This document shows, one piece after another, positions 1 through 9,044 of a stretch of DNA of 64,000 nt. This DNA comes from Bacteroidota bacterium (GTDB taxonomy: Bacteria > Bacteroidota > Bacteroidia > AKYH767-A > 2013-40CM-41-45). A program made the translations under genes and the position numbers. The stretch covers positions 372,001 to 436,000 of the forward strand of contig JADKJP010000003.1 of the NCBI GenBank assembly GCA_016720935.1. Reading direction: 5' to 3'. Under the pieces are notes generated by a model that had not been told where the DNA came from, ran no database searches, and worked only from the letters and a program-made list of their open reading frames with translations. The first letter of the stretch is position 1. The number at the start of each line of letters is the position of its first letter.

Positions 1-193
1 TACGGAAAGTTAATTCGCGAAGCACAATGTGTTCACGGGTGATTTTATTTCCAATCAGGACAATGTCCATGATTTCGACAGAGGAAGAATCACTTTCCGA
101 TAATGAATCTGTAAAAGCAGGAGCAGGGCTGATTTGCGCGGAGGCTGAAATGCATGCCAGGAAGAATCCAAACAGGAACCATTTGAATTTCAT
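1..193 (-). CDS. POTRA-containing outer-membrane protein (BamA/TamA-like), N-terminal part
   Basis: This is a partial gene that runs off the left edge of the window. Reading the minus strand from the ATG at 193 gives a signal peptide (MKFKWFLFGFFLACISASAQ), a short acidic Ser-rich linker, and then a stretch containing VLIGNKITREHIVLREL. That stretch is typical of the first POTRA strand and helix in outer-membrane assembly proteins of the BamA/TamA/D15 family. Only about 64 codons are present, so the beta-barrel cannot be seen. It begins 21 bp after the stop of the CBS-domain gene on the same strand, so the two are probably co-transcribed. In Bacteroidota a BamA gene often lies near pdxJ and a CBS-domain gene, which fits. 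It could instead be another POTRA protein of the surface-antigen family. Confidence 0.6.
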   Translation of the reverse strand, partial: MKFKWFLFGFFLACISASAQISPAPAFTDSLSESDSSSVEIMDIVLIGNKITREHIVLRELTFR

Positions 194-214
194 GGTTGCA
201 CGCATCGCTCCGGT

Positions 215-877
215 TTAAATACCAAGATAATTCATCAATGAATCGTAGCGTGATTTCACATCATCAATAAATTCATTCTGATGATAATGTTCCTTTACAA
301 AGTAACCGTGACGGTTAAAGGAAGCGAGGATACGGGAAAGTTCGCGTTGATTTATTTTGATGGTGATGTCAATGGTTTCGTTTTCCGGATTCGGGGTGAT
401 GTAAGAACTGATAATTTTCCCGTCTTCGGATTCGATGATGTGTGAGATTTCGCTGAGGCTGTAACTTTTCGCGCCGACTTCCAGAACGATCACTCCATTC
501 GCGTCTTCAAAAATTCCGCTGTCGGAATAATGTTTCAGAATATCCTGAAGCGTCACAAGTCCGATGTAATGATCCGCCGCATCGAGGACGGGAACAATCG
601 TGAGTTTGTCTTTTGAAATCAGTTTCACCACTTCAAAGACAGGCTGATTGTACCGAACAAAAGGACGAATGAGCGGCAGGTTGTGATTGGCAAGTGGCTG
701 ATCGAGGGCGCTCAGTTTCAGGATATCTTCTTCTGAAGCAAGTCCGATGTAATTGATCCCGTCGACCAGGGGAAGATGTTCCAGGCGGAATTCTTCCATC
801 CAGTTAATGGCTTTCAATCCGCTGTCGCTCAGTTTGAGGGGCGGGAATGAATCGTTGATCAGGTCCTTTGCAATCAT
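215..877 (-). CDS. CBS-domain protein (AcuB-like)
   Basis: The 220-residue protein has two tandem CBS motifs (about residues 1-60 and 65-125), with the typical 'LPLVDG..YIGLASEEDIL' and 'VPVLDAADHYIGLVTLQDIL' turns. A C-terminal region (about 135-210) looks like an ACT-type regulatory fold. CBS pairs bind adenine nucleotides or S-adenosylmethionine, but no catalytic domain is fused, so it is probably a stand-alone nucleotide sensor. It has no signal peptide and is cytoplasmic. It is transcribed away from pdxJ and into the POTRA-protein gene. A complete promoter match lies at 921-953. Confidence 0.8.
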   Translation of the reverse strand: MIAKDLINDSFPPLKLSDSGLKAINWMEEFRLEHLPLVDGINYIGLASEEDILKLSALDQPLANHNLPLIRPFVRYNQPVFEVVKLISKDKLTIVPVLDAADHYIGLVTLQDILKHYSDSGIFEDANGVIVLEVGAKSYSLSEISHIIESEDGKIISSYITPNPENETIDITIKINQRELSRILASFNRHGYFVKEHYHQNEFIDDVKSRYDSLMNYLGI

Positions 878-920
878 TGGTTTTTTTACGGAATATTAAA
901 CCGGAAGGTTTAACGGGGTG

Positions 921-953
921 CAAACATACATATTTTCATTTATCAGGCTTCAA
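921..953 (-). promoter_or_regulatory. Bacteroidota-type promoter for the CBS gene
   Basis: On the minus strand TATGTTTG (928 to 921) matches the -7 consensus TAnnTTTG. A TTG lies 22 nt upstream (953 to 951), within the 17-23 nt spacing reported for Flavobacterium promoters. Transcription should start near 914, about 37 nt before the CBS start codon. Confidence 0.55.
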
Positions 954-1058
954 AAGCCTTGCCAAGATGGGAAATCAAAGCAGATTATCAGTTCGGGAAA
1001 GGTATAAAGACTTTTAGATTACATCTTGTAGAAAAACGCAGGCCTTCATGTTTTGTTG

Positions 1059-1066
1059 TAATTTTG
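1059..1066 (+). promoter_or_regulatory. -7 box upstream of pdxJ
   Basis: TAATTTTG matches TAnnTTTG, 26 nt before the chosen pdxJ start. No TTG was found at the standard upstream spacing, so this is half a promoter only. Confidence 0.35.
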
Positions 1067-1092
1067 GCAAATCTTACAATTTCATGATTTCC

Positions 1093-1809
1093 ATGACACG
1101 ACTCAGCGTCAATATTAACAAAATCGCCACCCTCAGGAATGCCAGAGGAGGAAATGTTCCCGATTTGCTGAAGGTAGCTGCCGACATAGAGCGTTTCGGA
1201 GCGGAGGGAATTACCGTTCATCCCCGGCCGGATGAGCGCCATATCCGGATCAAAGATGTGTATGCGCTCAAAGAAATTGTGAAAACAGAATTCAACATCG
1301 AAGGTTATCCATCGAGGGAATTTCTGGAACTGATCCGTGAAATTCGTCCTGATCAGGCAACACTTGTTCCCGATCCTCCGGATGTGCTCACATCAAATGC
1401 AGGCTGGGATACTGAAACAAACCAGTCATTTCTTACAGATATCGTCGCTGAGTTGAAAAGTTATGGTGTGAGAACATCCTTGTTCCTTGCACCGGTAGAT
1501 AAATTGGTTGAACTGGCGGCTGAAACTGGAACCGACAGGATTGAACTTTATACTGAAAATTACGCGAGTGAATATCCGCATCATCCGCACAAGGCGGTGG
1601 CTGAATACGTGCACGCGTCCAAAGCCGCGGCAAGAGTTGGTCTTGGACTCAATGCCGGTCATGATCTCAACCTCGACAACCTGCGTTACTTCCGCACTGA
1701 AGTCACTGGTTTGCTTGAGGTCTCCATCGGTCATGCCCTGATCTCGGATGCTTTGTATTATGGATTGGAAAATACAGTGCAAATGTATCTGCGTTGTTTA
1801 AGAAGCTAA
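1093..1809 (+). CDS. pdxJ: Pyridoxine 5'-phosphate synthase
   Basis: PdxJ condenses 1-deoxy-xylulose 5-phosphate with 3-amino-2-oxopropyl phosphate to make pyridoxine 5'-phosphate, in the DXP-dependent vitamin B6 pathway of the cytoplasm. The protein shows the hallmark start TRLSVNINKIATLRNARGGN. It also has the active-site segment ITVHPRPDERHIR (residues 40-52), the loop GLGLNAGHDLNLDNL, and SIGHALISDALYYGL near the end. The frame is open from 1048, but family members begin at the TRLSVN block, so I chose the ATG at 1093. An ATG at 1084 is the alternative. The length of about 238 residues is normal. It is followed 22 bp later by an alpha/beta hydrolase on the same strand. Confidence 0.95.
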   Translation: MTRLSVNINKIATLRNARGGNVPDLLKVAADIERFGAEGITVHPRPDERHIRIKDVYALKEIVKTEFNIEGYPSREFLELIREIRPDQATLVPDPPDVLTSNAGWDTETNQSFLTDIVAELKSYGVRTSLFLAPVDKLVELAAETGTDRIELYTENYASEYPHHPHKAVAEYVHASKAAARVGLGLNAGHDLNLDNLRYFRTEVTGLLEVSIGHALISDALYYGLENTVQMYLRCLRS

Positions 1810-1831
1810 CAGATCTTTCTATCATCAAGCG

Positions 1832-2596
1832 ATGAAATTATTTTTCAAAAAAACAGGAGAAGGCAAACCGCTTTTCATTCTTCACGGATTGTTCGGGCTG
1901 GGAGATAACTGGAATACTTTTTCAAAATATTTTTCAGGTTTAGGATTCTCCTGCTACGCGATTGATCTGAGAAATCACGGGAGAAGTCCGCACAGCGATG
2001 CATTCTCCTATGAAGACATGGTTGAAGATGTTCGTGAGCTGATGGACGATGAAGGTTTGTCGAAAGTGGTTTTGCTCGGACATTCCATGGGTGGCAAAGT
2101 CGCGATGTTTTTCGCGGATAAATATCCTGAACGTCTGGAGAAATTAATTATCGCCGACATCGCGCCGCGTTATTACGCGCCACATCACCAATCGGTTTTG
2201 TCAGCGCTCAATTCCGTACAACCGGAGAATGTCAGCAGCCGCAAAGAAGTAGAGGAGCAGTTGCGTGTTTCCATTCACGACGAAGCCACAGTTCAATTTT
2301 TGCTTAAAAATTTATACTGGAACGACGCGCAAAAGCTTGACTGGAGATTTCATCTTTCGGCGATAGAAAAAAACATAGAGAATATCGGAAAAGCTTTCCT
2401 GCCAACCGCGCCAATTGATGTCCCCACACTTTTTATTCGCGGCCAGCGTTCCGGATATATTTCACAAACAGATGAGACGGAAATCCGGCAAATGTTTACT
2501 CAAGTGAACATTGTTACCGTAGCGAATGCAGGGCATTGGGTGCATGCGGAGAATCCGGCGGGGTTTGGGGAGGTGGTGAAAGAGTTTTTAACCTGA
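1832..2596 (+). CDS. Alpha/beta hydrolase (YbfF-like esterase)
   Basis: This 254-residue cytoplasmic hydrolase has the oxyanion segment HGLFGLGDNW (residues 18-27), the nucleophile elbow GHSMGG (Ser85) and a C-terminal AGHWVHAE (His235), which complete a plausible Ser-Asp-His triad. The overall pattern, including DLRNHGRS and KLIIADIAP, resembles the YbfF esterase group, which cleaves short-chain acyl esters and thioesters. The substrate is not known. It follows pdxJ closely on the same strand and ends just before a strong terminator. Confidence 0.85.
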   Translation: MKLFFKKTGEGKPLFILHGLFGLGDNWNTFSKYFSGLGFSCYAIDLRNHGRSPHSDAFSYEDMVEDVRELMDDEGLSKVVLLGHSMGGKVAMFFADKYPERLEKLIIADIAPRYYAPHHQSVLSALNSVQPENVSSRKEVEEQLRVSIHDEATVQFLLKNLYWNDAQKLDWRFHLSAIEKNIENIGKAFLPTAPIDVPTLFIRGQRSGYISQTDETEIRQMFTQVNIVTVANAGHWVHAENPAGFGEVVKEFLT

Positions 2597-2610
2597 CTGA
2601 AAATCTGATC

Positions 2611-2648
2611 AAAAAAAATCCCCGAAGTTTTCACTCCGGGGATTTTTT
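2611..2648. terminator. Bidirectional intrinsic terminator
   Basis: The stem ATCCCCG/CGGGGAT is flanked by an A-run on the left and a T-run on the right. It can end transcription from the hydrolase gene (plus) and from the DUF5689 gene (minus), which converge here. Confidence 0.85.
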
Positions 2649-2666
2649 CATAAAAAGGTTTTTGAA

Positions 2667-4097
2667 TTATTGTACGTCAGCAGTACTTCTGATAGAAAGC
2701 TGCGCAGGCACTGTCGCGAAAGAGTATTCTGAAAGAACTCCTGTGAAGCTTTTCGGACCTGTTGGCAATGCAGTAGAAGCAAAGGATGCTTGTGTACGAG
2801 TGTACAAAGTAAGAGAACCGGAAGCGTCCGTCAGAGTATTTGATCCACTATAAGTTGTAGAACCGGAAGCAGTACCCGCCTGAACTGTCACTAAGGTAGA
2901 TTCCCATGTTTGTAAATTGGCGATGATCTGTGAAATCGTAGCAACACGCGGAGTGATGGTGCCTGTGCCGGTTTGGATCGCGTTACCCGGATCAACGTAG
3001 TTTACTTCCAGCAATCCGTTGTATTCGGATAATTCCTGTCCTGATACACGAACTTCTACTTCAGCACCTACAGCAAATGCATGCGCGGAAGAGAAACGGA
3101 CAACAATACCTGCTGTGCCGTCCTGGATCACCATGTTTTTCGGATCGGTGTTCTGATTCGCGTTATCGGAAATCACGATACCTTTGATTTTACGACCAAC
3201 AGGACCGGTTGTGGTTGTTCCTGTGAACACCATGCGCAAACTATCAATCGGCATTTGTGTTAAAGCGCCTGTTGTACCGTCGCAACGAACGTCCGGCATG
3301 TTTACATCACGTGGATCACGGATCACCAATTCAGGAGCACCGTTGTAAAATTTATTTACACAAACGATTGTACCGTTTCCGGTTGGAGTGATTTCAGAAG
3401 CGAATTTGGAATAACCGCTGTTGTACATTTTAACAGTGTTTGCAGGTGAAGAGCAATCTTCTACCACACGGTTTTTTGAAATCAGGTTGATGGCGTCAGC
3501 ATAGCTGATACCCGCGTCAGCAGTAACAAACTCAACACCGCTGATTTTTACCAGTGTGTTAGAACCTGCATTACCAAGACTGCTCAGTGTGTAGCTGGCA
3601 GGAGTAACAGGGATGCCCCATTTGCCTTTCTCGATGTATTGTCCAACCAGTGTTGAAGGAATACGACCGATCGTATTATTGTCTTTCACACCAATTTGGA
3701 AGTTACCATCACCATCATCAGCAAGGTAAAGACCTTTTGCTTTGATGAACAAACGGCGACCGATAGGATATTCAGTATAGAAATTGGAAATGTCAACACT
3801 GATGCTGAGTCCTGCTGTAGAATCCTGGATGATGATTTCTTTGTAGAAGTTTCCGGATTCATCATCCGCGATAACAACACCGGAAATGATGATGTCGGTG
3901 GTGATTTCTTTCGGAACCGGTCCTGTAGCCAAAGCTGTGAACTGGCTGAGGGAGTGGGTCACCGTCAGGTTCGGGTCAATGTTTGCGGTTGTGGGTTCGT
4001 CGTATTCTTTCTTCACGCAAGACGACAAAAGACTTGTTGTTAGGCCGAGAAGAATGAACAATCGGAGAATGCTGGTGTATCTTTTCATTGTTGTCAT
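2667..4097 (-). CDS. DUF5689-domain surface lipoprotein
   Basis: The protein has a lipoprotein signal ending in LLSSC, so it is lipid-anchored outside the inner membrane. The region about 45-290 (GVVIADDESGNFYKEIIIQDSTAGLSISVD...) fits DUF5689, an OB-fold-like domain common in Bacteroidota. The second half repeats a similar OB-like pattern (KGIVISDNANQNTDPKNMVIQDGTAGIVVRF). The gene lies 33 bp downstream of a TonB-dependent receptor on the same strand, and a secreted nuclease is divergent from that receptor. This placement suggests a surface ligand-binding partner of the receptor, possibly for nucleic acid or nucleotides. That role is inferred. The ATG at 4088 is an equally good start. Confidence 0.8.
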   Translation of the reverse strand: MTTMKRYTSILRLFILLGLTTSLLSSCVKKEYDEPTTANIDPNLTVTHSLSQFTALATGPVPKEITTDIIISGVVIADDESGNFYKEIIIQDSTAGLSISVDISNFYTEYPIGRRLFIKAKGLYLADDGDGNFQIGVKDNNTIGRIPSTLVGQYIEKGKWGIPVTPASYTLSSLGNAGSNTLVKISGVEFVTADAGISYADAINLISKNRVVEDCSSPANTVKMYNSGYSKFASEITPTGNGTIVCVNKFYNGAPELVIRDPRDVNMPDVRCDGTTGALTQMPIDSLRMVFTGTTTTGPVGRKIKGIVISDNANQNTDPKNMVIQDGTAGIVVRFSSAHAFAVGAEVEVRVSGQELSEYNGLLEVNYVDPGNAIQTGTGTITPRVATISQIIANLQTWESTLVTVQAGTASGSTTYSGSNTLTDASGSLTLYTRTQASFASTALPTGPKSFTGVLSEYSFATVPAQLSIRSTADVQ

Positions 4098-4130
4098 GAT
4101 ATAGGATAGCTGTTTGATTTTCTGGATGGA

Positions 4131-6908
4131 TTAATTGAAACGTAAAGTGAGGTTGGCAAAGAATGTTGTGCCATAACTGTACGTATATTTATTCGGGAAC
4201 TTGTTGACGTCCTTGTTTTGTGTGTCGAAACGGCTGTATTCATAACCACCGTTGATCAGATCCTGGTTGTTCAGGATGTTGGTCAGACCGAGATTCAAAA
4301 CAATATAAGCCGGACGTTTCAGAGATTTGATTTTGTTGTTCATTCTCCATGACCATCCGAAGGAAGCATCCATGGTGAATTGCGGATCCGCTTTTTCCTG
4401 TTGCAGGATTGCTTTCCAGGTCGTTGATCCGGCATCGACCAGGTCGAGAGAAGAGATAGAGCGACGACGTGGATTCGCGTCGATATAAATGTCATCAAAA
4501 TAATTAAAGTTCACATTCACGAACCAGAAACGTTTTGAACGATAGTTCAGACCAACTGTGTATGCGCTTTGCGCGCCGCCGCCGAGGTGAAGGTCCTCGA
4601 GGTAAAGCGTTTCGTTGGAGCCGAGCAATGTGTCTTTGTTATCCTGAGTTGTTGTCGCGAGCGGACGTGATGAATAGAAGAATTCACCTACAGAAGCAAC
4701 CGCGCTTGCGCTGAATCCTTTTCCTAAGGCAGCATCAACGGCAACTTCTATTCCTACATGTCGTTTATCGATACCTGTAAGTGTATAGTTTACGAAAGTA
4801 CGGTAATCGTCATCGTAGAAGCTGCGTGTGTCTGTACCATCGGTGTATTGAGTCATGTAAGCAACAGCTTTTCCTTTCAGACGTGGTGATTTCAAAAGGT
4901 AACCACCTTCTACAGAAAAGATGGATTCATTTTTCAAATCATTCGCGAGCGTATTGCGTGTACGTGGAGAAATGAACGCGTTGTCAAACAAAGGAGCACG
5001 GGATAAATTTTCAAGGTTCACGAAGAAGTAATTACGTCCGTTTGCTTTGTAAGTCACTCCGCCTTTTACAGCGTATGTGAAAAAGTTTTTCTTTTCAGAA
5101 TCTCCGAAAGAAGATGTCGCGAAAACTCCATTTCTCACATGTCCTGTACGGTAGAAGCTTGTATTGGCAAGATTCAGAGCAAGGAAGAAATCAACACGGT
5201 TGTAGGTAAAAACTCCTTGTCCCCAGAGAGAACCTTTGGCGATGTGGGCTGTGTAATCATAACCGTATTTGTCACCTTCGTGAAGAATTCTGTTTGGATT
5301 ATCCAGGTCATTTTGATTCGCATTCGGATCCAGCGGATTCGCCTGTTGAGCGAACTGATTGAGATCGGTGAAGAAGTCGGCACCCATCAGGTCTTTGACT
5401 TCTTTGTAATATTCAGAAGATTGTGACTGGAAAGTAGCGCCACCGTTGAAGACCAGGTGATCATTGATCACACGGTTGTAGATGGTGTTGAAGTTCGCAC
5501 GTTTGGTATCTGTAACACGATTTTGAATAACGTATTTCGCCCACAAGCCGCTTGTTCCATTGATAGTAGTGTCGTGCAATTGGTTTGCTTCGTACAATTC
5601 GTCCCACTGGATCTGACGAAGTGATTCGTTGTTACGCAGCAGATCGGCAAGTTGAGCGGAATAGGCATTGTAGCTCGCGCTGTCTTCGCCGTAGTTCGGG
5701 TCGAAGCTTGGGAGGTAACGGTAGTAATCCGGACGAGGATCTTCCGCGTTGTACCAGTCGAGACCGGAAACTTTGTTCAGACCAAACTGATAAGAGAGAG
5801 CGGATTCAAGAGAAGATTTTTCGTTGATCTTCCAGTCGTGATTGAGGATGATCACCGGTTGGTGCGCATCGCCTACAACAGCATTACGGACTTTACCATT
5901 CTGGTAACCCCAGTTCGGATTGTAGTAATGATCGTCAGCAAGAGTCATCATTTCTTTTGAAGCAGGAGCGGAGCGGCCATTTTTTGTCATTGCGCCGAAA
6001 CCTGTCAATGAAAGAGAGTGTTTGCTATTGATGATTTTTTCAACTGAAAGGAAGTAAGAGTGACCATCATAGAAAGTGCCTTTTACATATCCTTCATCAG
6101 CCCAACGACGGGAGTAAGAAAGTGATACAGCCCATCCACCTTTCATCACTCCGGAACCCCAGGTAGCCATGACACGATTGTCATAGGAACGATTGGAAGC
6201 GGAATAAGAAATCTGGAATTGTTTACGCTGGTGTGAAGCTCTGCTATCGATACTTGTAACACCGCCAAGTGCACCGAATGAGTAAGTCGCGGGGTGAAGT
6301 CCGTAAGTGGATTCTCTGCTACGCATTACATCGTTCAGGCCGGTCCAGGAGGAATAGAGGTTTCTTCCGGTTACCATGTCGTTCATGGGAGCGGAGTTCA
6401 TGAGTGTGTAGAAATTCTCATCATCATAACCACGTACTCTGAAACGTGCAACACTGAATACAAAAGTTGTTGCGGAAACAAATGCGTCACGCGAAGCAGT
6501 GAGGACGCTGGCTACTGAAGGCGTAGAAGATTCTTTCAGTTCTTCCTCATTGAGGGAAACAGTCGGGATGCTTTCAGAACTAGCATGAACACCTTCGGTT
6601 GTTTGATCGCCGAGATTGATCGCCACGTTCACTTCCGCTTCTTTTACTTCGATTTCTTTGTTTGTGGAAGAAATTCCGTCTTTTGAAATATCCATTTGCA
6701 TTTTTCCATAAGGAACATTTTGCAAAATGAAGGCACCGGTAGAATCGGTAGTTGTGGAATGTCCACTTGATTTGATTGAAATTTTCGCGCCGTTAACAGG
6801 TCGGTTGCTTTCATCGGTTACTGTTCCTTTAATCGTTGCCGTTTGTGCAAACGTCAGAATTGGGAAAAACAGGCACAGGATGAAGAGTAGTTTTTTTTGT
6901 GATCGCAT
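4131..6908 (-). CDS. TonB-dependent outer-membrane receptor
   Basis: This 925-residue receptor has a signal peptide (ending ILTFAQ), a carboxypeptidase-regulatory-like domain (about residues 23-105: ATIKGTVTDESNRPVNGAKI...), a plug domain (about 115-230: FRVRGYDDENFYTLMNSAPMND) and a long beta-barrel ending in an aromatic-rich strand (FFANLTLRFN). TonB receptors import bulky substrates using proton-motive force passed on by TonB-ExbBD. No SusD-like gene is adjacent. The partner is probably the DUF5689 lipoprotein 33 bp downstream. The substrate is not visible from sequence, but the divergent nuclease hints at nucleic-acid breakdown products or phosphate. Confidence 0.9.
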   Translation of the reverse strand: MRSQKKLLFILCLFFPILTFAQTATIKGTVTDESNRPVNGAKISIKSSGHSTTTDSTGAFILQNVPYGKMQMDISKDGISSTNKEIEVKEAEVNVAINLGDQTTEGVHASSESIPTVSLNEEELKESSTPSVASVLTASRDAFVSATTFVFSVARFRVRGYDDENFYTLMNSAPMNDMVTGRNLYSSWTGLNDVMRSRESTYGLHPATYSFGALGGVTSIDSRASHQRKQFQISYSASNRSYDNRVMATWGSGVMKGGWAVSLSYSRRWADEGYVKGTFYDGHSYFLSVEKIINSKHSLSLTGFGAMTKNGRSAPASKEMMTLADDHYYNPNWGYQNGKVRNAVVGDAHQPVIILNHDWKINEKSSLESALSYQFGLNKVSGLDWYNAEDPRPDYYRYLPSFDPNYGEDSASYNAYSAQLADLLRNNESLRQIQWDELYEANQLHDTTINGTSGLWAKYVIQNRVTDTKRANFNTIYNRVINDHLVFNGGATFQSQSSEYYKEVKDLMGADFFTDLNQFAQQANPLDPNANQNDLDNPNRILHEGDKYGYDYTAHIAKGSLWGQGVFTYNRVDFFLALNLANTSFYRTGHVRNGVFATSSFGDSEKKNFFTYAVKGGVTYKANGRNYFFVNLENLSRAPLFDNAFISPRTRNTLANDLKNESIFSVEGGYLLKSPRLKGKAVAYMTQYTDGTDTRSFYDDDYRTFVNYTLTGIDKRHVGIEVAVDAALGKGFSASAVASVGEFFYSSRPLATTTQDNKDTLLGSNETLYLEDLHLGGGAQSAYTVGLNYRSKRFWFVNVNFNYFDDIYIDANPRRRSISSLDLVDAGSTTWKAILQQEKADPQFTMDASFGWSWRMNNKIKSLKRPAYIVLNLGLTNILNNQDLINGGYEYSRFDTQNKDVNKFPNKYTYSYGTTFFANLTLRFN

Positions 6909-7216
6909 AGTGAATTGTCTAGTTCTTAGTTGCTTTCAATAAATGGGGGGGACAAAGCTAATCAAATTAGCAAAAGTTGCTTATAGTGTATGGTTATTTC
7001 CATGTTAATTCACTGAGAAATCAGAATAAGTAGTGATTTCCTGTAATCTGATCAGAAATTCCTTGTTTTTTCAATGAAATACAATGTATTTCTGTACTGT
7101 TCATCATTTTTATTTGAATAAATTGCGATGAATCAATGAATTCAGCGAAGCATCATCAACAAGACCAGCCTTTTTGTATGTTTGCCGCCCGAATCATTTG
7201 AAACCGGTTGTAAATT
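6909..7216. other. Divergent intergenic region
   Basis: This AT-rich region separates the TonB receptor (minus) from the nuclease (plus). The minus strand has TAGCTTTG at 6960-6953, about 45 nt before the receptor start. The plus strand has TATGTTTG at 7177-7184, about 33 nt before the nuclease start. Both match the -7 box TAnnTTTG. Neither has a TTG at standard spacing. I see no other structure. Confidence 0.45.
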
Positions 7217-8263
7217 ATGATGAAAAGAAACCTCCTGCTGTTGAGCATATTCACTTTGTTGAATGTTGTTGTATCTGCACAAAAAACAACATACAAAGTC
7301 TCCCTGATTGGATTTTATAACCTGGAGAATTTTTATGATACAATCAATGATCCGAAAGTGAATGACGAAGAGTTTCTTCCGGAAGGGTCGAAGCATTATA
7401 CTGGAGAAGTGTATACAGATAAAGTAAATCACTTGTCAGAAGTATTGTCACAAATTGGAACGGATAAAACGCCAGACGGACTAGCTATGTTTGGTTGCGC
7501 GGAAATTGAAAACGAATCGGTACTTCAGGATCTCGCGCACCAGCCTTCTCTCATTCGCAGAAACTATCAGATCGTACATTACGATTCTCCGGATGAGCGT
7601 GGTGTTGATGTAGCATTGATGTACAATCCTAAATATTTTACACCCAAATTCAGCGAACCCTTGAATGTGTTGTTGTACAATACGGACAGCACCATTCGTA
7701 AAACACGTGATGTATTATATGTATATGGTATGTTTGACGCAGAGCCCTTGCATGTATTTGTGAATCACTGGCCTTCCCGTCGTGGTGGCGAAGAGGCAAG
7801 TGCTCCGGGACGAGCAAGCGCAGCGAGTGTGTGCAAGCACAAGATTGATTCGATTACCGCTCTCAATCCGGATGCGAAAATTGTGGTGATGGGCGATCTG
7901 AACGACGATCCTGTTAGTCCAAGTGTTGCTGTAGTTCTCGGAGCTAAGGGAGAAAAAGATAAAGTAATGAAAGGTGGAATGTACAATCCATGGATGTCAA
8001 TGTATAAACAGGGGATTGGAACTTTGGCTTACAACGATAGCTGGAACCTCTTTGATCAGATCATTATTTCATCCGGATTTTTAAATAAAGATCAGGATGG
8101 ATTCTTTTTCCAGGATGCAAAAATTTTCAATAAACCCTGGATGGTTCAAACGGATGGCAAATACAAAGGCTATCCAAAACGTACCTATGATTTCGACAAT
8201 TACGCGAGCGGATATAGTGACCACTTCCCGACGTATTTGATTTTTCTGCAGAAGGTGAAGTAG
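7217..8263 (+). CDS. Secreted endonuclease/exonuclease/phosphatase-family protein
   Basis: The protein has an N-terminal signal peptide (MMKRNLLLLSIFTLLNVVVSAQ) followed by the DNase I-like fold. Visible motifs are GFYNLENFYD, the metal-binding Glu in GCAEIENESVLQDL, VNHWPSRRGG, the catalytic GDLNDDP and a C-terminal SDHFPTYL. These are the usual metal and phosphate ligands, so it is probably active. The family cleaves phosphodiester bonds in nucleic acids or removes phosphate from small molecules. Export suggests extracellular nucleic-acid scavenging together with the divergent TonB receptor and DUF5689 lipoprotein. The 348-residue length is typical. Confidence 0.88.
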   Translation: MMKRNLLLLSIFTLLNVVVSAQKTTYKVSLIGFYNLENFYDTINDPKVNDEEFLPEGSKHYTGEVYTDKVNHLSEVLSQIGTDKTPDGLAMFGCAEIENESVLQDLAHQPSLIRRNYQIVHYDSPDERGVDVALMYNPKYFTPKFSEPLNVLLYNTDSTIRKTRDVLYVYGMFDAEPLHVFVNHWPSRRGGEEASAPGRASAASVCKHKIDSITALNPDAKIVVMGDLNDDPVSPSVAVVLGAKGEKDKVMKGGMYNPWMSMYKQGIGTLAYNDSWNLFDQIIISSGFLNKDQDGFFFQDAKIFNKPWMVQTDGKYKGYPKRTYDFDNYASGYSDHFPTYLIFLQKVK

Positions 8264-8397
8264 GTGGTTAGTTGTTAGTGGTTAGTTGTTAGTGGTTAGT
8301 TGTTAGTGGTTAGTGGTTAGTGCTTAGTGGCTGGTATTCAGGTTGATAGTAAACTAAGCCTATTCTCAACTCATAACTCATAATTCTGAACTCTTTG
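8262..8397. repeat. Intergenic simple repeat (TTAGTGGTTAGTTG type)
   Basis: Just after the nuclease stop there are several head-to-tail copies of GGTTAGTTGTTAGT and variants, followed by an ACTCATAACTCATAATTC stretch. Similar units occur in other gaps of this window (13.8, 51.2 and 58.3 kb). No coding potential. Confidence 0.75.
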
Positions 8398-8486
8398 CTT
8401 TTTTGTTACTACGCTTTCCAGAGTGGCAAGTCTTGCGATGTAATGAGGGATAGAATTCTCTCCATATCTCTTTAGTTCAATGGAGA

Positions 8487-8948
8487 TTATTCGATCCATT
8501 CAAATAAAAATTCTGTTTTAAAATCAATTTGAAATTTACTTAGCAATTCAATGTATTCTTCTTTGAATGTTTTTGTCCTGTGATGTTCATTTTGATTTAA
8601 TATGTAGTTGTACACCTTGTCAATTTGAGATTCGGAATGTGAAAAAATACCATACCCCTCTTGCCATTGAAACTTACCCTTTACAAAACCTTTGGTGTTT
8701 ATAAACTTGGATGAATTGTTTTTAATATCTCTAACCAAATCTGATATTAAAATAGAGGGTTTTATTCCTATTAAACAATGGATATGATCGGAAAATCCAT
8801 TTACGATAATTGATTTCTGACCTTTGTTATGAATAATTCCAGCGATGTATTTGTAAATTTCGTCCTGCCATTCCGGATTTATGAGATTTTCTCTTCCTTT
8901 AACAGAGAAAACAAGATGTAAATAAATTTTTGAATATGTTCCTGACAT
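8487..8948 (-). CDS. IS200/IS605-like Y1 transposase (TnpA/RAYT)
   Basis: The 153-residue protein is a single-domain Y1 transposase. It has the HUH metal site in GFSDHIHCLIG (His55, His57) and the catalytic tyrosine in YNYILNQNEHH, where Tyr115 and Gln119 fit the YxxxQ signature. Such enzymes cut and rejoin single-stranded DNA at hairpins through a 5'-phosphotyrosine link. The gene is full length and intact. Four GC-rich palindromes lie within 650 bp upstream. This fits a RAYT-like, REP-associated enzyme better than a free IS200 element, although no IS boundary can be proven here. No tnpB accompanies it. Confidence 0.88.
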   Translation of the reverse strand: MSGTYSKIYLHLVFSVKGRENLINPEWQDEIYKYIAGIIHNKGQKSIIVNGFSDHIHCLIGIKPSILISDLVRDIKNNSSKFINTKGFVKGKFQWQEGYGIFSHSESQIDKVYNYILNQNEHHRTKTFKEEYIELLSKFQIDFKTEFLFEWIE

Positions 8949-8979
8949 TATTTTCTGGAAGGATTTTGGTGTCCATGTC

Positions 8980-9044
8980 AGCCCTTCGGGCTTCTCACTA
9001 AACCACCTTGGTTTATACTATAATAATAACAGCCCTTCGGGCTT
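8980..9044. repeat. REP-like palindrome pair (left)
   Basis: Two copies of AGCCCTTCGGGCTT (8980-8993 and 9031-9044) flank a second hairpin TAAACC/GGTTTA (8999-9015). The loop TTC gives them an orientation. They start 32 bp upstream of the Y1 transposase gene and are probably its hairpin substrates. Confidence 0.7.

Noticed and set aside
27..218. Plus-strand 63-codon frame at the left edge
   Set aside because: It is antisense to the POTRA-protein signal peptide, which reads clearly on the minus strand.
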